Positions 42,152 to 51,815 of a stretch of 64,000 bases of DNA are shown here, piece by piece (within the stretch, counting starts at the first letter, position 1; each line of letters starts with the position of its first letter). The position numbers and the translations under genes were made by a program. Below the pieces are notes generated by a model that saw only the letters and a list, made by a program, of their open reading frames with translations, made no database searches and was not told the origin of the DNA. The stretch lies in contig NZ_NFKJ01000004.1 in NCBI RefSeq assembly GCF_002160325.1, positions 62,001 to 126,000 on the forward strand. The letters are read 5' to 3'. Source of the stretch: Lachnoclostridium sp. An181. Lineage in GTDB: Bacteria; Bacillota; Clostridia; Lachnospirales; Lachnospiraceae.

Positions 42152-43912
42152 ATGAATGTCATTTTAGTGGCAGTCAATGCGAAATATATCCATTCCAATC
42201 TGGCGGTGTATTGTCTGAAGGCATATGCAAAAGAATATGGGAGGGATATCGCCATTGCAGAGTATACGATCAATCAGACCACAGACGAGATCCTGATGGA
42301 TCTGTTTGAGAGAAAACCGGATGTACTGTGTTTTTCCTGCTATATCTGGAATATTGAATATGTAAAAGAAATAGTAATAGAGATAAAAAAGATACTTCCG
42401 TACACAGATATCTGGATTGGAGGACCGGAAGTGTCCTATGACAGTAAAAAGGTGCTGGAAATGCTGCCGGAGGTTTTTGGCGTGATGAAAGGAGAAGGAG
42501 AAGAGACATTTCTGGATATCATGAAATGGTATGAGAGCAAAGAAACGGGGAAACTTTTCGATATTCGGGGGATAACTTTCAGGTTTGGAGAAAAAGTTGT
42601 GGAAAATGAGTGGAGAGCAGTGATGGATCTTTCCAAAGTACCGTTTGTCTATGATACTTTAGATGACTTTGAGAATAAAATTATCTATTACGAGTCCAGC
42701 AGAGGATGTCCGTTCTCCTGCAGCTACTGCCTTTCGTCAGTTGACAAGTGCCTTCGATTCCGGGACATTGACATGGTGAAAAAGGAGCTCGCCTTTTTCC
42801 TGCAACAAAAAGTACCTCAGGTGAAATTTGTGGACAGGACATTTAACTGCAGACATGACTATGTGAAGGAGATTTGGAGGTATCTGATCAGACATGATAA
42901 CGGGATCACCAACTTTCATTTTGAAATTTCTGCAGACCTTCTGGATGAAGAGGAAATTGAGATCATCCGCAGCATGAGACCTGGGCTCATTCAACTGGAA
43001 ATCGGGGTACAGTCCACAAATGAGCGGACCGTACGGGAGATCAGGCGTACAATGAAATTTGAAAAGGTTGCAGAAACAGTGCGGAGGATCCATAAAGCGG
43101 GCAATATCCATCAACATTTGGACTTGATCGCAGGGCTGCCGTATGAGGACTATGAAAGTTTTCGGAAATCATTTAACGACGTATATGCCCTGAGAGCGGA
43201 GCAGCTGCAGCTTGGATTCTTAAAGGTGCTCAAAGGTTCTTATATGGAGGAGCAAAAGGAGGAGTACGGGCTTTTGTACAAAGAAAAGCCGCCCTATGAA
43301 GTGCTGGCCACAAAATGGCTTTCTTATGAGGAGATCGCACGCTTAAAGCAGGTGGAGGAGATGGTGGAAGTCTATTACAACAGCAGTCAGTTTGTGAACA
43401 CCATGGAGGAGCTGGAAAAAGAGTTTTCGGATGCATTTGCCATGTTTGAGGCGCTCGCTGTATTTTATAAAGAACATGGATATACCGGGAGGAATCATTC
43501 AAGGGCTGCAAGGTTTGAGATTCTTTTTGAGTTTGCAGGACAGCTTGCTCCAAGTAAGGGAGAGCTGTACAGGGAACTTCTTACATATGATTTTTATCTG
43601 CGGGAAAATGCCAAAAACCGTCCGGCATTTGCAAAAGAGGAGACCATCGAGAAAGAGTGGCTGAGGGAGTTTTATAAAAAGGAAACTGAGGAACATAAGT
43701 ATCTGAAAGGCTATGAAAGGTACGAAGTGCGTCAGCTTAGAAAGATGACGCATGTGGAGCGCTTTGAAAAGATATCAGAAAAGCCGGTGTATGTGCTGTT
43801 TGACTATCAGAACAGAAATCCTTTGAATCATCAGGCTGCTAAATTTCTTATTCTACAGGAAAGTCGTTTGGACTCCCCTGCAGAAGAAAAGCTCGGAGGG
43901 ATAGGAGAGTAA
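42152..43912 (+). CDS. B12-binding-type radical SAM protein with DUF4080-like C-terminus
   Basis: 586 aa. The N-terminal ~140 residues form a Rossmann-like cobalamin-binding-type domain (MNVILVAVNAKYIHSN, DVLCFSCYIWNIEYV, DIWIGGPEVSY). The radical SAM core has the CxxxCxxC cluster Cys186, Cys190, Cys193 (SSRGCPFSCSYC) and later QLEIGVQSTNERTV and DLIAGLPYEDYESF. The C-terminal ~180 residues resemble DUF4080. The classical DxHxxG cobalamin ligand is not evident. ATG 42152 follows GAGAGGA; an in-frame extension upstream has no support. The substrate is unknown; relatives are common single genes in Clostridia. Confidence 0.85.
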   Translation: MNVILVAVNAKYIHSNLAVYCLKAYAKEYGRDIAIAEYTINQTTDEILMDLFERKPDVLCFSCYIWNIEYVKEIVIEIKKILPYTDIWIGGPEVSYDSKKVLEMLPEVFGVMKGEGEETFLDIMKWYESKETGKLFDIRGITFRFGEKVVENEWRAVMDLSKVPFVYDTLDDFENKIIYYESSRGCPFSCSYCLSSVDKCLRFRDIDMVKKELAFFLQQKVPQVKFVDRTFNCRHDYVKEIWRYLIRHDNGITNFHFEISADLLDEEEIEIIRSMRPGLIQLEIGVQSTNERTVREIRRTMKFEKVAETVRRIHKAGNIHQHLDLIAGLPYEDYESFRKSFNDVYALRAEQLQLGFLKVLKGSYMEEQKEEYGLLYKEKPPYEVLATKWLSYEEIARLKQVEEMVEVYYNSSQFVNTMEELEKEFSDAFAMFEALAVFYKEHGYTGRNHSRAARFEILFEFAGQLAPSKGELYRELLTYDFYLRENAKNRPAFAKEETIEKEWLREFYKKETEEHKYLKGYERYEVRQLRKMTHVERFEKISEKPVYVLFDYQNRNPLNHQAAKFLILQESRLDSPAEEKLGGIGE

Positions 43913-43983
43913 AAACAAGAGTGTAAGGTTGCAAAAATGGATTAAAGAGTATAAAATGGACAAATAAACAGAAGGTGAGAATT

Positions 43984-44085
43984 ATGAATTTTTTTAATAA
44001 AAAGACAAGACGGATCATGGCAGCTGTAATTTTAATTGTTATTGTTGCAATGCTGGTAACAATGGTCGTGCCGTATCTTTTGTAG
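43984..44085 (+). CDS. 33-aa single-pass membrane peptide
   Basis: Short gene with AAGGTGAG 4 nt before the ATG. The basic N-terminus (NKKTRR) is followed by one membrane helix (IMAAVILIVIVAMLVTMVV) that ends PYLL. It lies between the radical SAM gene and the VanW-like gene on the same strand, 31 nt before the latter. The ribosome site and clean start-stop structure favour a real gene; the function is unknown. Confidence 0.6.
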   Translation: MNFFNKKTRRIMAAVILIVIVAMLVTMVVPYLL

Positions 44086-44116
44086 GAGGAGAGCAATCAG
44101 GGGGACAGGGAAAAGT

Positions 44117-45724
44117 ATGATTCATATAAAGAACAAAAAGAAACTGGCGGTGATCTGCGGTGTTGTGGCAGGCGTGTGTGCTCTCGGCATTTTGGGAGGA
44201 TTTTTCGCACTCAACAGTTATGTGGGGAAAGCCGCAGAAAATAAGGTGCTGGATGGAATTTATATCGGAGAAGTAGATGTCTCAGGTCTATCAAAGGGAG
44301 AGGCAGAAAAAGAATTGAATGCGTGGTTTGAGAAAAGCGCCAGGAAACCAGTGACGCTGCGAGTGGGAGACAAAACAGTGGATGTGCAGCCGGATGAGCT
44401 TGGCGTTTCCTTAAAAGAACCGGAAAAAGCAGTGGAACATGCCATGGAATATGGGAAAAAAGGAAATGTCTTGAAACGCTATCAGAAAATGAAAGAATTG
44501 TCAAAAAAGAAAAAACTTGTGTTGGAACAGCCACAATATGACCTGGATGAGAAAAAGGTGAACGAGGTTTTTGAGGCAAAATGCAAACCTCTGGAAGAAG
44601 GCGCCAAGGATGCCACGATTGCAAGAGTGAACGGAGCTTTCCAGATTACAGAAGGACAGAATGGGCATTCGCTCAATATGGATAAATCAAAGGAAACATT
44701 GAAGACATTTTTCCTGGATACATGGAAAGGAGAAGGGGGAGAGGTCACCCTTGTGTATGAGACGAAAGAGCCGTCCATCACAAAGCAGGATTTGGAAGTG
44801 ATCCAGGACGAGCTTGGAACATTTACAACGTACTGCGGAACCGGAGGCGGCCGCGTACAGAATATAGAGACAGGGGCAAAACTTATCAATGGCAGGATCA
44901 TCATGCCCGGACAAGAGTTTTCCGCGGACAAGGCTATGCGTCCGTATACATATGAGAATGGGTTTACAGAGGCCGGTTCCTATGAAAACGGAAAGGTTGT
45001 CAATTCCATGGGAGGCGGCATCTGCCAGGTATCCACGACGCTTTACAATGCTGTATTGTTTGCGGAGCTGGAAGTCACCCAAAGACAGCCCCACTCCATG
45101 ACTGTGAATTATGTGAAACCATCCATGGATGCAGCAATTGCCGGGGATGTCAAAGACCTGAAATTTAAAAACAATACGCAGTACCCCATTTTTATTGAAG
45201 GGTATGTGTCAGGGGGAAATCTTACATTTACCATCTACGGAAAAGAGACTAGGCCGGCAGGGCGGGAAATCCGCTTTGAGAGCGAAACGACCGGGACAAA
45301 AGACGGAGGTGTGAAGATGACAGAGGCATCCGGACAGGCAATCGGATATTTTTCCAAGACAGATAGCGGACATACAGGAAAGACTGCAAGGCTTTGGAAA
45401 ATCGTGACAGTGGATGGCAAAGAGCAGAGCAGGGAAGTCATCAACAACAGCAGTTATATCTCCACGCCGACCACATACGCAGTGGGTACGGCATCCGCAA
45501 GCGCTGAGGCATCAGCCATTGTAAGAAATGCCATTGGGACGAACAATAAAGACAGCGTCCAGTCTGCGATTTCCAGAGCGAAACAGATCCAAAACGAGCA
45601 GGCAGCCAAAAAAGAGCAGGAAAAACAGCAGGAAAATCAGAAAAAGCAGGAGCAGACACCTCCTCAGACAGGCAGTGGAGAGCAACAGCCTCAGACAGAA
45701 CAGCAGGAAAGGAAAAGAGAATGA
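44117..45724 (+). CDS. VanW family cell-envelope protein
   Basis: 535 aa. A membrane anchor at ~10-35 (AVICGVVAGVCALGILGGFF) is followed by two peptidoglycan-binding-4-like repeats (VLDGIYIGEVDVSGLSKGEA and the later DKSKETLKTFF region). The VanW domain follows (INGRIIMPGQEFSADKAMRP, NSMGGGICQVSTTLYNAVLF, QRQPHSMTVNYVKP) and a G5-like beta domain. The C-terminal ~50 residues are a Gln/Glu/Lys-rich tail. VanW proteins are widespread in Clostridia and not limited to vancomycin resistance; their role is uncertain. Its stop overlaps the next start by 4 nt. Confidence 0.87.
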   Translation: MIHIKNKKKLAVICGVVAGVCALGILGGFFALNSYVGKAAENKVLDGIYIGEVDVSGLSKGEAEKELNAWFEKSARKPVTLRVGDKTVDVQPDELGVSLKEPEKAVEHAMEYGKKGNVLKRYQKMKELSKKKKLVLEQPQYDLDEKKVNEVFEAKCKPLEEGAKDATIARVNGAFQITEGQNGHSLNMDKSKETLKTFFLDTWKGEGGEVTLVYETKEPSITKQDLEVIQDELGTFTTYCGTGGGRVQNIETGAKLINGRIIMPGQEFSADKAMRPYTYENGFTEAGSYENGKVVNSMGGGICQVSTTLYNAVLFAELEVTQRQPHSMTVNYVKPSMDAAIAGDVKDLKFKNNTQYPIFIEGYVSGGNLTFTIYGKETRPAGREIRFESETTGTKDGGVKMTEASGQAIGYFSKTDSGHTGKTARLWKIVTVDGKEQSREVINNSSYISTPTTYAVGTASASAEASAIVRNAIGTNNKDSVQSAISRAKQIQNEQAAKKEQEKQQENQKKQEQTPPQTGSGEQQPQTEQQERKRE

Positions 45725-46710
45725 AACCAGGAAAACTATCACAGACCATAGTAAGCCGTTCCATTTTAAGGATGTTTCATATACAGGAGGATTCCCCGGC
45801 TCTTGTGCCCTCTCCGTTCGATCCGTGTGCCATGCTGCATGCAGAAGGGCGGGAGATATTGATTTCCACGGCCTGCCGGTATGGGAAGAAAGAAACTGTC
45901 GGTGTGTATGCAATGGCGGAGGCGTTTGGACATCTGACGGTCAGAGGGGCAAAAGCAAAAAGTATATTTATCTCTTTGTTTTTGCCGGAATGGCTGGACG
46001 AGGAAAAGTTGAAAGTCATAACCGGAAGAATGGCCAAGGCAGCGGCAGTTTTTAAAATCAGTCTTTTGGGAACAAAGGCAGAAGTACTTCCGGGATTCGA
46101 GGATATTCTTGTGCAGGTGCAGATGCAGGGGAGAGTGGAAGAGAAAAGACTTGTAAACGGAGAGGATTTCGAACAGGCAGATCTTGTTTTTGCCGGATAT
46201 GCAGGACTTGAGGGCACACTCCGGATTCTGGAGGAAAGAGAAGAAGAGCTGAAGAAACGCTTTGTGCCAGCGTTTCTTGAACCGTTGAAGGGGCAAGAAG
46301 AGAAACTATTTTTGGACCATGCCAAGGGATGTATTTGGAGGGATGGAGTCCTTTTAGCACATCAGGCTGGGGACGGCGGGATTTTTGGTGCACTTTGGGA
46401 TTTTACCGTTGGCACAGGACATGGTATGCTCATAGATTTGAAGAAGATCCCGTTAAGGCAGGAGACGATTGAGATATGTGAGTATTTTCATCTCAACCCC
46501 TATCAGCTGGCATCTGCAGGATGCGCTCTTTTTGCAGCCGGGGATGGGGAGAAACTGGTGAGAGATTTGAAAGCATGCGGCCTTTTTGCAGCAGTGCTGG
46601 GGACGCTCAATGATACAAATGACAAACTTATCCAAAATGGGGAGGAGATCCGTTGTCTTGACAGACCCGTTCCGGATGAGTTTGTTAAAATACACACCAA
46701 TAAATTTTAA
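45721..46710 (+). CDS. AIR synthase-related protein (PurM/HypE-like fold)
   Basis: 329 aa. The N-terminal half resembles the PurM/HypE/ThiL ATP-binding fold (DPCAMLHAEGREILISTACR, AEAFGHLTVRGAKAKSIFIS). The C-terminal half has GDGGIFGALWDFTVGTGHGM and PLRQETIEICEYFHLNPYQL, very like HypE/PurM C-domains. HypE dehydrates a thiocarboxamide during hydrogenase cyanide-ligand synthesis, but the HypE C-terminal PRIC-type cysteine tail is absent and no hyp genes are near. The substrate is unknown. It overlaps the VanW-like gene by 4 nt and is followed by the Lrp-like regulator. Confidence 0.8.
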   Translation: MKPGKLSQTIVSRSILRMFHIQEDSPALVPSPFDPCAMLHAEGREILISTACRYGKKETVGVYAMAEAFGHLTVRGAKAKSIFISLFLPEWLDEEKLKVITGRMAKAAAVFKISLLGTKAEVLPGFEDILVQVQMQGRVEEKRLVNGEDFEQADLVFAGYAGLEGTLRILEEREEELKKRFVPAFLEPLKGQEEKLFLDHAKGCIWRDGVLLAHQAGDGGIFGALWDFTVGTGHGMLIDLKKIPLRQETIEICEYFHLNPYQLASAGCALFAAGDGEKLVRDLKACGLFAAVLGTLNDTNDKLIQNGEEIRCLDRPVPDEFVKIHTNKF

Positions 46711-46722
46711 AGGAGGATGTTT

Positions 46723-47205
46723 ATGCGGGAACAAATACTGAAATACATTGAAAAGAACAGCCGTGTAGATTTAAAAGATCTAGCGGTCATGCTTGGAACG
46801 GATGAGGTGACCATAGCCAACGAGATGGCGGCCATGGAACAGGAAAAGATCATCTGTGGATACCACACAATGATTGACTGGAACAAAGTCGGAATTGAGA
46901 AAGTGACGGGCCTGATTGAGGTGAGGGTTACCCCTCAGAGAAATATGGGATTTGAGAAAATCGCAGAACGCATCTATAATTACCCGGAAGTGTCTTCCGT
47001 GTATCTGATCTCCGGTGCGTATGATTATCTTGTTATCCTGGAAGGCAAGACACTTCTGGAAATTTCACAGTTTGTCTCCGATAAACTTTCTCCGATTGAT
47101 GAGGTTGTCGGTACAGCGACACATTTTATTCTCAAAAAATACAAAGACCACGGAACTATTTTTGATAAGAAAGGGAAAGCAGACAGAATGCTGGTGACGC
47201 CATAA
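46723..47205 (+). CDS. Lrp/AsnC family transcriptional regulator
   Basis: 160 aa. An N-terminal winged HTH (RVDLKDLAVMLGTDEVTIAN) and a RAM/AsnC effector domain (TGLIEVRVTPQRNMGFEKIA, VSSVYLISGAYDYLVILEGK) are present. ATG 46723 is 6 nt after AAAGGAGG; the ATG at 46717 abuts the site and is unlikely. Its stop codon overlaps the start of the aminotransferase gene (TAATG), so the two are coupled. Regulation of the aminotransferase by an amino acid is the natural guess. Confidence 0.88.
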   Translation: MREQILKYIEKNSRVDLKDLAVMLGTDEVTIANEMAAMEQEKIICGYHTMIDWNKVGIEKVTGLIEVRVTPQRNMGFEKIAERIYNYPEVSSVYLISGAYDYLVILEGKTLLEISQFVSDKLSPIDEVVGTATHFILKKYKDHGTIFDKKGKADRMLVTP

Positions 47206-48377
47206 TGAGAAATCCATTATCAAAAATAGTGACAGAGATTGAGCCTTCCGGTATCCGTAAATTTTTTGACATTGTCAATGAGATGGAGGATGCGATTTCC
47301 CTTGGCGTAGGAGAACCGGATTTTGATACACCGTGGCGGATCCGGGAAGAAGGGATTTATACGCTGGAGAAAGGCAAGACTTTCTATACATCCAACGCTG
47401 GTCTTCAGGAATTGAAAGATGAAATTTGTAACTATCTTGAGAGAAAGATTCATGTGAGGTATGACAGCAAAAAAGAAGTTGTGGTCACTGTGGGAGGCAG
47501 CGAGGGAATTGACATTGCTCTTCGGGCTATGCTGGATCCGGAAGATGAGGTTTTGATACCGCAGCCAAGCTATGTGTCCTACCTTCCTTGTACTGTGCTC
47601 GCAGGAGGAAGGCCGGTAGTCATTCCGCTGAAACATGAGAATGAATTTAAGTTGACGGCAAAGGAACTGGAGGAGGCCATTACACCGAAGACGAAAATCT
47701 TGGTCCTGCCATTTCCGAACAATCCGACGGGTTCCATCATGACAAGAGAGGACTTGGAGCCGATTGCCGCCTTAGTGGAGAAGTATGATCTGTATGTGAT
47801 CTCAGATGAAATCTATTCTGAGCTTACATATGCGGAGGAGCATGTGTCCATCGCATCCCTGCCGGGAATGAAGGAGAGGACCATTGTCATCAACGGATTC
47901 TCCAAAGGATTTGCCATGACAGGATGGAGGCTTGGATATGCGTGCGGACCTGCTAATATCATAGAGCAGATGGTAAAGATCCATCAGTATGCGATCATGT
48001 GTGCGCCGACAAACAGCCAGTATGCGGCTGTGGAAGGGCTTAGACACTGTGAAAATGAAGTGGAAGAAATGCGTCAGGCGTACAACCAAAGAAGGCGTTT
48101 TCTTGTACATGAATTTAAAAGAATGGGGCTGGAATGTTTTGAGCCTTTTGGCGCTTTTTACATTTTCCCGTGTATCAAAGAATTCGGCATGACTTCCGAG
48201 CAATTTGCGAATGAACTTTTGATGGAGGAGAAGGTGGCAGTTGTGCCGGGAACTGCGTTTGGACAGTGTGGGGAAGGCTTTCTGCGCATCTCTTATGCAT
48301 ACTCTTTGGAAGATCTGAAAAAGGCATTGGAAAGGCTGGAGCGTTTCATCAATAAATTGAGAGAAAGGCAGAACTAG
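47205..48377 (+). CDS. PLP-dependent aminotransferase, class I/II
   Basis: 390 aa fold-type I aminotransferase. The PLP lysine is in INGFSKGFAMTGWRLGYACG. VLPFPNNPTGSIM and VISDEIYSELTY bind the cofactor, and FLRISYAYS has the carboxylate-binding Arg. The pattern fits the Iγ aspartate/aromatic group (PatA/AspC-like), but the substrate cannot be fixed. Translationally coupled to the Lrp-type regulator, and 2 nt ahead of trmL. Confidence 0.88.
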   Translation: MRNPLSKIVTEIEPSGIRKFFDIVNEMEDAISLGVGEPDFDTPWRIREEGIYTLEKGKTFYTSNAGLQELKDEICNYLERKIHVRYDSKKEVVVTVGGSEGIDIALRAMLDPEDEVLIPQPSYVSYLPCTVLAGGRPVVIPLKHENEFKLTAKELEEAITPKTKILVLPFPNNPTGSIMTREDLEPIAALVEKYDLYVISDEIYSELTYAEEHVSIASLPGMKERTIVINGFSKGFAMTGWRLGYACGPANIIEQMVKIHQYAIMCAPTNSQYAAVEGLRHCENEVEEMRQAYNQRRRFLVHEFKRMGLECFEPFGAFYIFPCIKEFGMTSEQFANELLMEEKVAVVPGTAFGQCGEGFLRISYAYSLEDLKKALERLERFINKLRERQN

Positions 48378-48379
48378 AC

Positions 48380-48874
48380 ATGTTGAATATTGTATTGTTT
48401 GAGCCAGAGATTCCTGCGAATACCGGGAATATCGGACGGACGTGCGTAGCTACAGGGACGAGGCTGCATCTTATCGAGCCGCTTGGATTCAGACTCAATG
48501 AGAAAGCGATCAAACGCGCAGGCATGGATTACTGGGACGACCTGGATGTGACGACCTACATTGATTTTGAGGATTTCCTTGAGAAAAATCCGGAAGCAAA
48601 AATTTATATGGCGACTACAAAAGCGCCGAAGGTTTACACAGACGTACAGTATGAGCCGGACTGTTATATTATGTTTGGAAAAGAAAGCGCAGGGATTCCG
48701 GAAGAGATACTTGTAAAACATAAAGAAGACTGTGTGCGTATTCCCATGATTGGGGATATCCGCTCACTGAATCTTGGCAATTCTGTGGCAATCGTGCTCT
48801 ATGAGGCACTGCGGCAGAATGGATTTGTGAATATGAATAAAGAAGGACATCTACACCGATTGGAATGGGAGTAG
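48380..48874 (+). CDS. trmL: tRNA (cytidine(34)-2'-O)-methyltransferase
   Basis: 164 aa SPOUT methyltransferase that modifies the wobble base of tRNA-Leu. Family motifs are LNIVLFEPEIPANTGNIGRTC, CYIMFGKESAGIPEEIL, RIPMIGDIRSLNLGNSVAIV and LYEALRQNGF. The length is normal. It is the last gene of a five-gene run (VanW to TrmL) with overlaps or tiny gaps. Confidence 0.94.
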   Translation: MLNIVLFEPEIPANTGNIGRTCVATGTRLHLIEPLGFRLNEKAIKRAGMDYWDDLDVTTYIDFEDFLEKNPEAKIYMATTKAPKVYTDVQYEPDCYIMFGKESAGIPEEILVKHKEDCVRIPMIGDIRSLNLGNSVAIVLYEALRQNGFVNMNKEGHLHRLEWE

Positions 48875-48888
48875 GTGCCCTTCTTTTT
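48839..48888 (+). terminator. Terminator overlapping the trmL 3' end
   Basis: AAAGAAGG (48839-48846) pairs with CCTTCTTT (48879-48886), with an inner CTAC/GTAG helix, then T run. The 5' arm lies inside the trmL coding sequence. Confidence 0.75.
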
Positions 48889-48990
48889 TATTTTACAGAA
48901 AAAATATTATTTGCAAAAAAGGAGAAGACGCAAAATTGTCGAAAATTTAACGAAAAACAAAAGACAAAATAAGCGTAATGATATAAATAA

Positions 48991-49018
48991 TAGACAAAAG
49001 TGCAAAATATGTTATAAT
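48991..49018 (+). promoter_or_regulatory. Predicted atp operon promoter
   Basis: TAGACA (48991-48996), a 16-nt spacer, perfect TATAAT (49013-49018), 50 nt before the first atp gene. Confidence 0.6.
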
Positions 49019-49068
49019 GAAAACATATGACGGGAACGATAAGAAACAAAACAAAGCTGGAGGGAAAA

Positions 49069-49305
49069 ATGAAATACAAACACAGTGTTTACCGCACGTT
49101 TGCTCTTGTCACACAGCTTGGTATCAGTATGATCGTGCCGGTGCTGATCTGTGCGTGGTTTGGCTCTTATCTGGAAGAAAAGTTTCAGATTCCGGTGTTT
49201 ATTCCTCTTGTGATTTTGGGAATACTATCCGGGGGAAGGAATGTATATCATCTTGCAAGACATGCAAACGAAGATGTGGAGGATCATATAGATGAAGAAG
49301 ATTGA
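49069..49305 (+). CDS. AtpZ/AtpI-like small membrane protein
   Basis: 78 aa with two membrane helices (TQLGISMIVPVLICAWFGSY, PVFIPLVILGILSGGRNVYH) and an acidic tail. This matches the AtpZ/AtpI family whose genes precede F-ATPase operons, and which has been linked to Mg2+/Ca2+ supply or c-ring assembly. ATG 49069 has GGAGGG 4 nt upstream. It overlaps the next gene by 14 nt. Confidence 0.82.
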   Translation: MKYKHSVYRTFALVTQLGISMIVPVLICAWFGSYLEEKFQIPVFIPLVILGILSGGRNVYHLARHANEDVEDHIDEED

Positions 49306-49693
49306 AAAGGCAGAGCGTACATTGATCGAGATGCTTATAGGGATACTTGTATATGCAGTTGTGGCACAGATCATCTGTATCATAATCGGGTATGACCTTG
49401 CCAAAGTGTCTGCAGGACTTTGGATTGGAGTGATACTGGCCGCGGTCATGGCAGTTCATATGAAACGTTCTCTGGAGGACGCGCTGGATCTTGGAGAGTC
49501 AGGGGCGCTAAAACATATAAGAAAGACGTATCTTTTGCGTATCGCGGCAGTGCTTTTTGTACTGGGAGCAGCATTGTATTTTCGTATTGGCAATGTATTT
49601 TCAGCGTTTGTGGGGCTGATGAGCCTGAAATTTGCAGCTTACCTGCAGCCGGTCATGCATAAAATACTCACAAAAACAAAAAAATCTAAGTAA
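49292..49693 (+). CDS. atpI: ATP synthase subunit I-like protein
   Basis: 133 aa with four predicted membrane helices (two pairs around ~13-55 and ~82-115). The position directly before atpB and the helix pattern fit AtpI, which helps assemble the c ring. The sequence itself is weakly conserved, so the call rests mostly on context. It overlaps the AtpZ-like gene by 14 nt and ends 14 nt before atpB. Confidence 0.75.
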   Translation: MKKIEKAERTLIEMLIGILVYAVVAQIICIIIGYDLAKVSAGLWIGVILAAVMAVHMKRSLEDALDLGESGALKHIRKTYLLRIAAVLFVLGAALYFRIGNVFSAFVGLMSLKFAAYLQPVMHKILTKTKKSK

Positions 49694-49707
49694 AGGAGGT
49701 TGAGTGG

Positions 49708-50421
49708 ATGGGAACTGCTTTTGGAATTCTGGCTGCAAAGGAACCGGATTTCCAGATACACGGGCTTTTGAAGTTTCATCTGTTTGGCCAGGAACTCTGG
49801 CTGACAACCACACATGTCAGTATTGTGATCGTATGTGCGGTTTTGATGATATTTGCCGTGGTCGTGAAGAAAAAATTAAAAGATGAACCCGGAAAGCCGG
49901 GCGCTTTGCAAAATGTAGCTGAAATGGGTATTGAGGCGCTGGATAAGATGGTGTACGGCAGTATGGGGAAAAGAGGGATTCCGTTTCGAAATTATATCGG
50001 AGCGCTCTTCTGCTTTATTCTGGCGAGTAACCTTTCCGGTCTTTTGGGGGTTCGGCCACCGACCGCAGATTATGGGGTGACGTTTCCTCTCGGCGTGATC
50101 ACGTTTGTATTGATTCAGTTCAATAACATCAAGTACAACAAAGCAGAGGCCTTTACCGGACTTTTTAAGCCGCTGCCGTTCTTGTTCCCGATCAATTTGA
50201 TCGGCGAGATCGCAGTTCCGTTTTCTTTATCCCTGCGTCTGTTTGGAAATATTCTTTCCGGGACTGTTATCATGGGACTGATCTACGGGCTGCTCTCAAA
50301 CATCGCGATAGGGTGGCCGGGATTTCTGCACATTTATTTTGACATTTTTTCAGGCTGCATCCAGACATATGTGTTCTGCATGCTGACAATGGTATTTATC
50401 AAAGATAAAATGCCGGATTAA
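49708..50421 (+). CDS. atpB: F1Fo ATP synthase subunit a
   Basis: 237 aa polytopic membrane stator subunit forming the ion half-channels with the c ring. The essential arginine lies in SLSLRLFGNILSG. NLSGLLGVRPPTADYGVTF and INLIGEIAVPFSL are subunit-a signatures. AAAGGAGG lies 8 nt before the ATG. Confidence 0.94.
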   Translation: MGTAFGILAAKEPDFQIHGLLKFHLFGQELWLTTTHVSIVIVCAVLMIFAVVVKKKLKDEPGKPGALQNVAEMGIEALDKMVYGSMGKRGIPFRNYIGALFCFILASNLSGLLGVRPPTADYGVTFPLGVITFVLIQFNNIKYNKAEAFTGLFKPLPFLFPINLIGEIAVPFSLSLRLFGNILSGTVIMGLIYGLLSNIAIGWPGFLHIYFDIFSGCIQTYVFCMLTMVFIKDKMPD

Positions 50422-50712
<291 letters not shown>

Positions 50713-50724
50713 GAGGAATGAAAT

Positions 50725-51240
50725 TTGGAGCGTTTATTTAACCTGGACGCGCAGCTTATTTTTGACGCATGTACGCTTGCAATCTCCATGTTTGTGCTCT
50801 TTACCTTTCTATCTTACATGCTTTTTGAGCCAGTCAGAAACGTGCTTGAAAAGCGCAGGCAGGCAGTTGCGGATGAGCAGGAAAATGCCGCAAAGGACAG
50901 AGAGGCGGCAGCTCTTTACAAAGCCGAGTATGAGAAAAAACTAAAGGAAATCGACAAAGAGGCAGAGCAGATTTTAAGCGCTGCCAGAAAAAAGGCGATG
51001 CAAAATGAGGCAAAATTGATCGCAGGGGCAAAGGAAGAGGCCGAGAGGATCCTCTCCCGCGCAGATGCACAGATTGAGCTGGAGAGAAGACATGCCCTGG
51101 ATGATATGAAACAGGAGATGATTTCCATTGCCTCCATGATGGCGGCAAAGGCAGTATCCGCATCTGTTGATGTCAAGGTACAGGAGGAGCTGCTTGATAA
51201 GACGCTGAAGGAAATGGGTGAGAATACATGGCAAAGCTAG
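50725..51240 (+). CDS. atpF: F1Fo ATP synthase subunit b
   Basis: 171 aa peripheral stalk subunit. One N-terminal membrane helix (FDACTLAISMFVLFTFLSYM) is followed by a long Ala/Glu/Lys-rich coiled coil. The start is TTG at 50725 with AGGAGG 8 nt upstream. It overlaps atpH by 13 nt. Confidence 0.92.
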   Translation: MERLFNLDAQLIFDACTLAISMFVLFTFLSYMLFEPVRNVLEKRRQAVADEQENAAKDREAAALYKAEYEKKLKEIDKEAEQILSAARKKAMQNEAKLIAGAKEEAERILSRADAQIELERRHALDDMKQEMISIASMMAAKAVSASVDVKVQEELLDKTLKEMGENTWQS

Positions 51241-51815
51241 TGTCAAAAATATATGGGGATGCGTTATTTCAAACTGCCATGGAAGAAGGCAGACTGGATG
51301 AGTTTTTCGCTCAGGCAAAAACAGTAAAAGAGATTTTGGGAGAGCATGGAGAGCTTTTTAAACTGATTGATGAGCCAAAGATTGACAGGGAAGAAAAACA
51401 GAAGATCCTGGAAACCATATTTGGCGGAAAAATCGCGGATGAACTGACCGGACTTTTTCTTCTTCTTGTGGAAAAAGGAAGGTTTAAGGACACGGGACGT
51501 GTGTTGGAATATTTTCTTTTGAGAGTGAAGGAAGAAAAGAAAATTGGGATTGCAAAAGTAGTCTCCGCTATGGAGCTTACGGACGGACAAAAAACCAAGA
51601 TAGAAAAACGGCTGCTGGAGACGACTATGTATGTGTCCTTTGAGGTGGAGTATTTGGTAAACCCTTCACTTATCGGAGGCCTCACCATCCAGATCGGGGA
51701 CAGGATCGTGGACGGCAGTATCCGTACAAAACTGGAAAAGCTTGCCGGAGTGCTGAGGAACATACAGGTCGGCGGGGAAGAAGGAAAACAGAAAAGAGGT
51801 GAAATGGTGCCATGA
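51228..51815 (+). CDS. atpH: F1Fo ATP synthase subunit delta
   Basis: 195 aa OSCP/delta subunit joining the stalk to the top of F1. The N-terminus ([20 protein letters not shown]) and the C-terminal block [20 protein letters not shown] are typical. It overlaps atpF by 13 nt and atpA by 4 nt. Confidence 0.93.
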   Translation: MAKLVSKIYGDALFQTAMEEGRLDEFFAQAKTVKEILGEHGELFKLIDEPKIDREEKQKILETIFGGKIADELTGLFLLLVEKGRFKDTGRVLEYFLLRVKEEKKIGIAKVVSAMELTDGQKTKIEKRLLETTMYVSFEVEYLVNPSLIGGLTIQIGDRIVDGSIRTKLEKLAGVLRNIQVGGEEGKQKRGEMVP

